Below, piece by piece: positions 57,258 to 64,000 of a stretch of 64,000 nt of DNA; positions within the stretch are counted from its first letter, which is position 1; every line of letters begins with the position of its first letter. The position numbers and the translations under genes are program-made. The stretch comes from Saprospiraceae bacterium (GTDB lineage Bacteria > Bacteroidota > Bacteroidia > Chitinophagales > Saprospiraceae). The notes under the pieces are model-generated. The model was not told the origin of the DNA and made no database searches. It saw only the letters and a program-made list of their open reading frames with translations. The stretch is taken from the NCBI GenBank assembly GCA_016714985.1, contig JADKBS010000031.1, forward strand, positions 29,170 through 93,169, read 5' to 3'.

Positions 57258-58955
57258 TTAGTACGGTATAGTTGTATTTTTCGTGAGGCCTCCAATCATG
57301 GCGTCGGCGTCGCCCATTTCCACCATCATTGCCCCATAATAGCTGCTATGGAGCATGTCTGCCGATTCGAGGCGGTTGATGCCTTTTCGTTTTCTTTTTT
57401 CATAAAAACGCTCGATATAGGCATCCATCACCTTGACCTCGCCTTCGTCCAAGGGGTTTTTCGGGTCAATGATGCGTACCCCTGGCAGTTGTATGCCCAA
57501 GTCTCCAACATTGCTTTCACCCTTTTATGGTTGCCAATCAAGATGGGATGTGCAATTTTTCCTCCAAAACCACCCTTGCGCTTTTAGCACCTCCACATTT
57601 TCAGCGTCCACGAAGACGACCCGCTTCACTTCTTGCCGGGCCTTGGTCTCAACAATTCGGGCAATGGGGTTGTCATTGCCAAGGCGCATGGCCAGCTCGG
57701 TCTCGTACCGTTCCCAATCGGTAATTGGCTTTTGGGCCAGCCCAGCGTCCATTGCCGCCTTTGCCACGGCTGGTGCCACGGTGGTAATAAGCCTTGGGTC
57801 AACTGGTTTGGGAATGATATAATCACGGCCAAACTTAAGGTTGATATTGCCGTAGGCAAGGTTGACGATGTCGGGAACGGGTTTTTTGGCCAGTTCGGCT
57901 AGGGCTTTCACTGCGCCCAACTTCATCGCTTCATTGATTTCAGTGGCCCGCACATCGAGAGCGCCCCTGAAGATGAAGGGGAAGCCTAGCACGTTGTTCA
58001 CTTGGTTGGGGTAGTCGGAGCGCCCTGTGGCCATGATGCAATCGGGGCGGGCGGCGGTGGCATCCTCGTAGCTGATTTCGGGCGTTGGGTTGGCCATGGC
58101 GAAGATGATGCAGTCGGGGGCCATTACCTTTACCATTGCTTGGTCGAGCACATTACCTCTTGAAAGGCCAATAAAGACATCGGCCCCAATCAGTGCCTCT
58201 GCCAAGGTCGTGCTGGCTGGCAATCCGCCATTTACGAACTCCGATTTTTTGCCGTCTAAATTGTCACGGTCAGGGTGGATGAGGCCCTTGCTGTCGAACA
58301 TGAAAATATGGTCCTTGTCGGCGCCGAGGGATACATACAGCCGGGTGCAAGAGATGGCCGATGCTCCTGCCCCATTCACCACGATTTTCACCTTTGAAAT
58401 GTCTTTGCCGACGATTTCCAAAGCGTTGAGCAGTGCTGCACCACTGATGATGGCCGTGCCGTGCTGGTCGTCGTGCATGACCGGGATGTTCAGTTCCTTC
58501 TTTAGCCGCTCTTCTATTTCAAAGCACTCTGGCGCGGAAATATCTTCCAGGTTGACACCGCCAAAAGTAGGCTCCAGAATCTTTACCGTCCGCACGAATT
58601 CGTCAACGTCCTTGGTGTTCAGTTCGAGGTCGAAGCAGTCAATATCGGCGTAAATTTTGAAAAGCAGTCCCTTACCCTCCATCACGGGTTTGCTTGCCTC
58701 AGGGCCAATATCACCCAGCCCCAGTACCGCTGTGCCATTGCTGATGACGGCAACCAAGTTACCTTTGGCAGTGTACTTGTAAACATTGTTTACATCCTCG
58801 GCGATGGCGAGGCAAGGGTCGGCCACACCGGGCGAGTAGGCCAAAGAGAGGTCACGCTGGTTGGCGGTCTCCTTCGTGGGTACAACTTCGATTTTTCCGG
58901 GGCGGCCCTTGGCATGGTAATAAAGGGCCTCTTCTTTCAACTGTTTCTTGTCCAT
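57258..58955 (-). pseudogene. maeB: NADP-type malic enzyme (MaeB), two frameshifts and truncated phosphotransacetylase domain
   Basis: ATG 58955 (MDKKQLKEEALYYHAKGRPGKIEVVPTK) is the family start. The malic domain has YSPGVADPCLAI, AVLGLGDIGPEASKPVMEGK, VMHDDQHGTAIISGAALLNA and VNGAGASAISCTRLY, and is complete to about residue 430. It converts malate to pyruvate. The PTA-like domain starts with VVFVDAENVEVLKA. It is then shifted near 57574 (GGGG to GGG) and near 57500 (TTT to TT). Read through, it gives EEKIAHPILIGNHKRVKAMLE, then LPGVRIIDPKNPLDEG and DADAMIGGLTKN. Homology ends at about 57270, some 210-220 residues short of the usual C-terminus, where the anomalous segment begins. Confidence 0.9.
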
Positions 58956-59086
58956 ATCTAATTTAGTCGCAATGGTTAGTGTCAAATTTACGGGGCGGCA
59001 AACATAGGGAAATATGCGGAATGACAACCTTTTGATTAAGGCATGAAAACACCTCCTGCTTTCGTTCAACCCATTAGATTTGCCGC

Positions 59087-59967
59087 ATGGAAAAACCCTT
59101 TCAACGCCAGCTATTCCTTTTGCTCAAAATCGCCGCAGCCAGCGTTTTTACTGGCCGTGCCTACCAGCATCTTTTCTGGGATGCACCCTATCGGGAAATG
59201 CTTTGGGATGACCAAATCATGCCAGCCATCATCGAAGCAGTAACCCCTTGGACTTGGCATGAGTATGTCACCAACCTTGCAGTTGATGAAGTCTATACGA
59301 AATGGATGGTGGGCATTGGTGTTTTCTATGTGGTATTGGCTTTGGCTTGTGTTTTTTATGAAAATCTGCCGAGGTGGGTGCGTTGGCCAATATGGTTGGG
59401 GATGGCGGGGCAGGTAATTTTAGCCCTTTTGTACATGAAGGAGTATTTCCTGAGCCTAGGGCAGTTTTTTGAGTACGCCCTGCAATTCTGCGCCCCAGCT
59501 TTTTTAGTGGCCTATTTCAGCAAAAAGGAAATAACACCTCGATTGTTGTTTTCGATGAAAGTAGCCACGGCGCTAACCTTTGCATGCCACGGGCTTTATG
59601 CCGTCAATTTTTACCCACGTCCTGGGAATTTTACAGGCATGACCATGCAGATTTTGTATTGTTCCGAGTCGTTTGCTGTCAATCTATTGACTATGGCAGG
59701 TTGGCTTGACTTCGCCGTTTCGGTGGGTATCTTCTTACCAAAAAAATGGGCGAAATGGTTCTTGCTATATGCTGTGTTTTGGGGTTTCGCAACCTCCGTG
59801 GCTAGGCTTTGGGGCAATTTTACTGGGATTTTCCGCTCCAAAGTTTGCATGAATGGGGGTATCAGGTGGTCTATCGCCTGCCACATGGGTTGATACCATT
59901 GGTGCTTTACATTTGTGAACGGAGGTTGAATCATGATGTCATTATCAGGAAAAATGGTTCAGTTTAA
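59087..59967 (+). CDS. polytopic membrane protein, DoxX-like (3' frameshift)
   Basis: ATG 59087 gives about 293 residues after repair, with seven or so membrane helices (AASVFTGRAYQHLFWDAPYR, GIGVFYVVLALACVFYE, GMAGQVILALLYM and more). Near 59826 a T5 run reads as T4. With T5 the end reads LWGNFYWDFPLQSLHEWGYQ, then VVYRLPHGLIPLVLYICERR and stops at 59967, which is a coherent conserved-looking end. Without repair the frame ends raggedly at 59893. Function unknown; the last helix and the HEWGYQ-RLPHG segment resemble DoxX-type membrane proteins. Confidence 0.78.
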
Positions 59968-60196
59968 CTCAAAATACCAATATTTCGCCGAACTACTATT
60001 GACAATGGTTCGTGAAGGTTTTAGGTTTCAAAGCCTGTCCCGATTTTCGGGATTTCACGGAGTTCCTCGTGGAATGGTAGCAGAACGAAAAAATCGCCTT
60101 GGTAGCCAAAGTGGACGTTTCTTATGTCAAACAAACCCGACTTGAAATGTCACAGCCTAAAAAGACCTGAAGAAGAAAGAAAGGCTGATTTTCAAG

Positions 60197-61180
60197 CTAC
60201 AAGGCCAAAATCTCTGCCAACCTCAACTCATCCACGTTGATTTCCTTTTGATTTTTGATGGCGATATTCAACGGCGTATATTTTATCATGTTGTTGTCAA
60301 TGCCAACCATGATGTTTTTATGACCATCGAGCAGTGCTTCCACCGCATTGGAGCCAAGGCGGCTGGCCAACAATCGGTCGGCACCAGAAGGTGAGCCGCC
60401 CCGCTGCAAATGGCCAATGACAGTGACTCGGGTATCGTAAGCACCCACCCTTGACTTCAGTTCAGCTGCAATTTCCTCCGTCTTGCCTAGATTATTGCCT
60501 TCAGCTACGATGATTAGGCTGAACAGTTTTTTGCGCTTTGCCGAGGCCTTTAGCACATTGGCCAACTCGTCGTAAGTCGTTTCCTTTTCTGGCAAAAGCA
60601 CCAAAGTTGCCCCAGATGCAATGGCCGTGTGCAGAGCCAGGTAGCCAGAATTCCTTCCCATCACCTCAATGAAGAACAGGCGGTCGTGCGACTCGGCCGT
60701 ATCCCTGATTTTGTCAACCGCCTCCACGGCGGTGTTCAATGCTGTGTCAAAGCCGATGGTATAGTCCGTACCATACAAGTCGTTGTCAATCGTGCAGGGC
60801 ACGCCCACGACGGGAATTCCATGCTCTTTGTGCAGGATCTCAGCACCTGTAAACGTGCCATTTCCGCCAAGGGCCACCAAGGCATCAATTTTGTGCTTTT
60901 TCAGCGCCACTGCTGCCGACTTTCGGCCTTCTTCCGTCATGAACCGCATGCTTCGGGCTGTTTTGAGGAAGGTGCCTCCCCGTTGGATAATATTCCCCAC
61001 GTCCCGTGTTTCGAGCTTTTGGAGGTTGCCTTCCATCATGCCTTCATAGCCGCCCGTAATCCCGAATACTTCTATGTCATGGTAAGCGCAGGTGCGCACC
61101 ACGGCACGTACGGCAGCATTCATGCCTGGGGCGTCGCCACCAGAAGTATATACTGCGATTCTTTTGATGTTTCCTCTCAT
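60197..61180 (-). CDS. pfkA: ATP-type 6-phosphofructokinase
   Basis: ATG 61180 (MRGNIKRIAVYTSGGDAPGMN) gives 327 residues, the usual PfkA length; the longer open frame upstream is spurious. It phosphorylates fructose 6-phosphate in glycolysis. Visible are GGDAPGMNAAVRAVVR, VPCTIDNDLYGTDYTIGFDTA with the catalytic Asp of TIDND, and EVMGRNSGYLAL, then IGHLQRGGSPSGADR. The ATP/Mg loop reads LGGNGTFTGA where E. coli has GGDGSYMGA, so Asp103 is Asn here. A 9-bp repeat lies directly upstream. Confidence 0.97.
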   Translation of the reverse strand: MRGNIKRIAVYTSGGDAPGMNAAVRAVVRTCAYHDIEVFGITGGYEGMMEGNLQKLETRDVGNIIQRGGTFLKTARSMRFMTEEGRKSAAVALKKHKIDALVALGGNGTFTGAEILHKEHGIPVVGVPCTIDNDLYGTDYTIGFDTALNTAVEAVDKIRDTAESHDRLFFIEVMGRNSGYLALHTAIASGATLVLLPEKETTYDELANVLKASAKRKKLFSLIIVAEGNNLGKTEEIAAELKSRVGAYDTRVTVIGHLQRGGSPSGADRLLASRLGSNAVEALLDGHKNIMVGIDNNMIKYTPLNIAIKNQKEINVDELRLAEILAL

Positions 61181-61186
61181 TGGATG

Positions 61187-61220
61187 AGGTTTAGTAGGTT
61201 TAGCAGGTTTAGGAGGTAGG
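61187..61220. repeat. 9-bp tandem repeat AGGTTTAGN
   Basis: Three copies of AGGTTTAG(T/C/G) and a partial fourth, 6 bp before the pfkA ATG on the minus strand. Confidence 0.7.
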
Positions 61221-61242
61221 AATGGGGTCGAATCTAAGCCCA

Positions 61243-62091
61243 CTACACCTCCGTTCCCAAATGGTATTTCACCAGGTTTCCTATCGGTTTCTTTATAAAA
61301 ACGCCTGCATGGAGGCCAAGTTCTTGTAAGGCTTCCTTCAAGATTTCTTGAAAATGGAAGCCTACCGAACCCACAAAGCTGACAGGAAGCGTTTCGTGGC
61401 CTTTGTATTTGCAAATATGCCGAGTCAGGAATTCTAGGAAACTTTTTTTCACCAAATCCCTGACAAACGGGTGCGACTGGTGGCCTGTGAACAGTTGAGT
61501 GAACGAAGCCAAATAAGCCGCTGGAATTCCACCGCTGTAAACATTGTCAAGGATGTCTTTACGGCCATTCGGACAAACTTGTTCAATAATGGGTTGCAAA
61601 TCTGGGGGCATTTCCCGGTAGAAAAAAGCCTGCAAGAAACTTTTGCCCAATTGCGCCCCGCTACCTTCGTCGCCGAGGAGGAAGCCCAGGTTGGTCACGT
61701 TGTCCGCCTCATGTTCGCCATCGTATAGCACCGAATTGGAGCCAGTACCGAGGATGCCGACGATGCCTGGCGTGTGGCCGCAGGTGGCTCGTGCAGCTCC
61801 CAGCAGGTCGTGGTGTACGGTGACACTGGCATTGGGCATCTTGGCGGCTATCGCCTCCCGCACAATGGCGTTCCTGCCTTTGTCCCAACACCCAGTTCCG
61901 TAGTAATACACCTCGCCTGTAATTTCAAACGGCAGTTTGTCCACCAACTCGGTTTGGATAATTTCCGAGATACGTTCGCTGGAAATGTAGTTTGGGTTGA
62001 AGCCCGTGGTTGTTACTGGGATTTGCTCCCCGTCGTCTTTTACGATGACCCAATCGGCCTTGGTGGCACCGCCATCAGAAATTACTAACAT
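61243..62091 (-). CDS. BadF/BcrA-type ATPase, N-acetylglucosamine kinase-like
   Basis: 282 residues with the ASKHA (actin/hexokinase) fold. Phosphate-1 motif is VISDGGATKADW, phosphate-2 is GIVGILGTGSNSVLYDG near residue 110, followed by NLGFLLGDEGSGAQLG. The C-terminal motif is VSFVGSVGFHFQEIL. It is the size and motif set of eukaryotic-type NAGK-like kinases common in Bacteroidota, perhaps acting on GlcNAc or a muropeptide sugar. It is 63 nt from the pfkA start and in the same direction, so likely co-transcribed. Confidence 0.88.
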   Translation of the reverse strand: MLVISDGGATKADWVIVKDDGEQIPVTTTGFNPNYISSERISEIIQTELVDKLPFEITGEVYYYGTGCWDKGRNAIVREAIAAKMPNASVTVHHDLLGAARATCGHTPGIVGILGTGSNSVLYDGEHEADNVTNLGFLLGDEGSGAQLGKSFLQAFFYREMPPDLQPIIEQVCPNGRKDILDNVYSGGIPAAYLASFTQLFTGHQSHPFVRDLVKKSFLEFLTRHICKYKGHETLPVSFVGSVGFHFQEILKEALQELGLHAGVFIKKPIGNLVKYHLGTEV

Positions 62092-62252
62092 GCATTGTCC
62101 ATTTTTTCATTATTACCAAATCATTCCAAAGTGCTGGTAAGGCGGGCACAAGCGCCACTGGTTTGAAACAGTCGGCAAATGTAGTGTGAAAATGACACCA
62201 AGTAGTTTTGCAGAAGGTTTTTTTGCTGTTTCGGGAAGATTGGATGCTGAAT

Positions 62253-63038
62253 TTAGCCTTCTACCAAATTTTCTGCCTCGAAGACTGGCATCCTCGCATT
62301 GGGCAACTGTTGCAAGAACAAGCGGAGGGCCTTCCGCTTGTTCGCATCCAATTGGTAACTGATGTTCTCCGTAAAGTACTTTTCCAAATCAAAACCGGGG
62401 TGCTGTTGTGGCAAAATCAGCATCAACTGCGGTATGGACTCGATGCCCAATTGCATGGCTGCATTGAATTTTTCGATAAAATCCGGTGGCATTGGCCGAT
62501 TGCTCACCCAAGCTGCAAACACGAATGGCAACCTAGTGTGCGCCAACCAAGCTTCGCCAAGGTCATAGGTAAACTGGTGTTTGCCCAAATGGTCCATTGC
62601 CCGGTCGCCGATGATAAGGGCAGCTGTTGTTCCAGAAATTTTATCCTCGAACCCAGCCGTTGTCGGCAAAAGGGTAGGTGAACATTGCCAGTAATTTTCC
62701 AAAAGGATTTTCGCCAACTCCACCGAGGTTCGGGAGTGGAAATCGAGGTAGAGTTCAGTAACCTGCTCTAACAGTACTTCACTAAAAATGCAGACCGTTT
62801 TCACCTCGCCCACCGTGCCGATGCAGTAGTCGGAAATGATGTGCGGTGTGGCCAATTCGGGGATGGCAGCCACAGGAATCAGCCCAAAATCCGCCTCGCC
62901 ACTGGCCAGTTTGCTGGCGCAAACGCTAGGGATGTCGAGCTGGAGGTCGAGTTCCTCGCTCAGGCCGCTTTTCACCAGACCGTACAGCAGCGGCTTGGTG
63001 TTTAGGTAGCTGACGGCGGTGACTTTTAGTTTTTTCAT
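62253..63038 (-). CDS. mqnA: chorismate dehydratase MqnA (futalosine menaquinone pathway)
   Basis: 261 residues. MqnA dehydrates chorismate to 3-enolpyruvylbenzoate, the first step of the futalosine pathway. Visible are KVTAVSYLNTKPLLYGL, the CASKLASGEADFGLIPVAAIPEL strand-loop and DYCIGTVGEVKTVCIFS. LYLDFHSRTSVELAKILLE and GDRAMDHLGKHQFTYDLGEAW follow. This is a periplasmic-binding-protein-like fold acting in the cytoplasm. The mqnE gene is 78 nt upstream on the same strand. Its substrate comes from AroC, encoded 41 kb away. Confidence 0.96.
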   Translation of the reverse strand: MKKLKVTAVSYLNTKPLLYGLVKSGLSEELDLQLDIPSVCASKLASGEADFGLIPVAAIPELATPHIISDYCIGTVGEVKTVCIFSEVLLEQVTELYLDFHSRTSVELAKILLENYWQCSPTLLPTTAGFEDKISGTTAALIIGDRAMDHLGKHQFTYDLGEAWLAHTRLPFVFAAWVSNRPMPPDFIEKFNAAMQLGIESIPQLMLILPQQHPGFDLEKYFTENISYQLDANKRKALRLFLQQLPNARMPVFEAENLVEG

Positions 63039-63044
63039 TTTTGT

Positions 63045-63117
63045 TAGCCGCCAAATTTATTTGGCAGGCAAATTATTTCTTGAAATGACTGTCGCCAAAT
63101 GAAATTGGCGACTACAT
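63045..63117. repeat. double-hairpin copy of the CCGCCAAA family
   Basis: The first unit is GCCGCCAAATTTATTTGGCAGGC (imperfect palindrome) and the second is GTCGCCAA.TTGGCGAC (8-bp arms, 6-nt loop). The pattern of two CGCCAAA/TTTGGCG units matches the element at 8730-8807. Confidence 0.65.
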
Positions 63118-64000
63118 TAATTCAACACCGGAAGTGCCACATACCCCTTAAAAGCCACATCCTCCTCAAACACTTCCTCCGTATAATCCCTCACTACGTT
63201 ATAAAGCGTATCCCGTTCGATCGGCCTGCGGCCAACGGCCTTGATGAGTTGCACCAATTCCTTCGTGCTCATTGCGGGCGTTTGTTCTTCTGAGCCGGCC
63301 ATTGAGTAAATCTTAGTGGTATCGTCAATCGTGCCGTCCACATCGTCCACGCCGTAGGACAGCGCCAACTGGGCAATGCTGCGTGAAATCATCGGCCAAT
63401 AGGCCTTCACATGGTCGAAATTATCAAGGTAGATGCGGGCGATGGCATAGTTGCGCAGGTCTTCCACCACGTTCACTTCTGGAATATGTGACATCTGGTT
63501 GTCCTGGTTGCGGAACTTTAAGGGTATGAAGGTCTGGAAACCGCCCGTCCTGTCTTGCAATTTGCGTAGCTCCTCCATGTGGTGTATCCTGTGTTCGAAG
63601 CCCTCAATATGGCCATAGAGCATCGTCGCATTCGACCGCATACCGAGCTTGTGCCACTCCTCGTGTATGGCCAACCACTGCTCGCCCGTGCATTTGTCGG
63701 CGGCAATTTGTTGACGAATGTCTGGGTGGAAAATCTCAGCGCCGCCACCAGGTAACGAGTCCAAGCCCGCCGCTTTCATGGCTGCCATGCCTTCGGCGTA
63801 GCCGACTTTCGCTTTTTTGAAAATATAGTGGTACTCCACCGGGGTCAATGCCTTCACATGGAGTTCCGGGCGGTGGTTTTTGATGGCCGTGAAAAAATCG
63901 GCGTAGAACTTCATGTCGTATTGCGGTAGCACGCCGCCCACGATATGCACCTCCGTCACGGGCTGGCCGTCGTACTTCCGTACGATGTCCATCATCTCCT
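63117..64000 (-). CDS. mqnE: aminofutalosine synthase MqnE (partial; 5' end outside the window)
   Basis: Radical SAM enzyme that joins 3-enolpyruvylbenzoate to SAM-derived adenosine. The visible part has EVHIVGGVLPQYDMKFY, LPGGGAEIFHPDIRQQ and SNATMLYGHIEGFEHRIHHM. LQDRTGGFQTFIPLKF and the C-terminal YGVDDVDGTIDDT follow. MLYGHIE with this spacing separates MqnE from MqnC. The CxxxCxxC cluster lies beyond base 64000. It shares direction and probably a transcript with mqnA. Confidence 0.93.
   Translation of the reverse strand, partial: EMMDIVRKYDGQPVTEVHIVGGVLPQYDMKFYADFFTAIKNHRPELHVKALTPVEYHYIFKKAKVGYAEGMAAMKAAGLDSLPGGGAEIFHPDIRQQIAADKCTGEQWLAIHEEWHKLGMRSNATMLYGHIEGFEHRIHHMEELRKLQDRTGGFQTFIPLKFRNQDNQMSHIPEVNVVEDLRNYAIARIYLDNFDHVKAYWPMISRSIAQLALSYGVDDVDGTIDDTTKIYSMAGSEEQTPAMSTKELVQLIKAVGRRPIERDTLYNVVRDYTEEVFEEDVAFKGYVALPVLN

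Noticed and set aside
59933..60145. 70-codon frame after the DoxX-like gene
   Set aside because: It overlaps the repaired end of that gene and has no recognisable motif.

Overview
The window looks like a chromosome or contig segment of a Bacteroidota bacterium, most likely of the Saprospiria (Lewinella/Haliscomenobacter-like; this rank is inference). Several things support this. At least four secreted proteins end in a T9SS type A sorting domain. Very large HYR-like and thrombospondin-type-3 repeat proteins are present. Promoters match the Bacteroidetes TTTG-N17..21-TAnnTTTG consensus, the futalosine menaquinone genes mqnA and mqnE are present, and conserved DUF2452 and DUF1573 proteins occur.

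Layout. 1-6836 (-): a giant HYR-like repeat protein that runs off the left edge. 7.1-16.5 kb: a TlpA-like thioredoxin, signal peptidase I, DUF1573, DUF2452, a coiled-coil membrane protein, a PolB-like 3'-5' exonuclease, a phosphopantetheinyl transferase, a WD40 protein and meaB. 16.7-24.8 kb: dnaK, a T9SS cargo protein, a redoxin, aroC (in-frame stop), a T9SS esterase, a HAD phosphatase and tRNA-Lys. 25.2-34.9 kb: a 2769-residue Asp-rich calcium-binding-type protein, followed by a small T9SS protein that shares its N-terminal domain. 35.4-44.1 kb (+): an exopolysaccharide locus (Wzc-like copolymerase with degenerate kinase motifs, Wzx flippase, methyltransferase, glycosyltransferase, 2OG oxygenase, a 45-residue membrane microprotein, Wzy/WaaL-like polymerase/ligase). 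44.2-51.0 kb: an amidase, a sortilin-like T9SS propeller protein, small membrane and lipoproteins, a YHS protein and an ECF sigma/anti-sigma pair. 51.1-64 kb: a trans-sulfuration PLP enzyme, a Uma2-like nuclease, a GH13-like glycosidase, ribB/ribA fusion, arfB, a truncated malic enzyme, a DoxX-like protein, pfkA, a GlcNAc-kinase-like protein, mqnA and mqnE (partial).

Two features cut across the whole window. First, about ten genes are broken by one-base length changes, nearly all in short homopolymers and mostly contractions. This looks more like sequence error than gene decay. A 53-base poly-G tract and a truncated maeB mark a probable misassembly near 56.9-57.3 kb. Second, the spacers carry repeat families: heptanucleotide (7-bp period) arrays of many different sequences, and two families of dispersed hairpins.

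Functionally, the central 25-44 kb reads as a cell-surface module: secreted calcium-binding-type giant, small T9SS relative, and a Wzx/Wzy-type polysaccharide machine. The right end carries central metabolism and cofactor genes. aroC in mid-window and mqnA/mqnE at the right end feed the same menaquinone route through chorismate.
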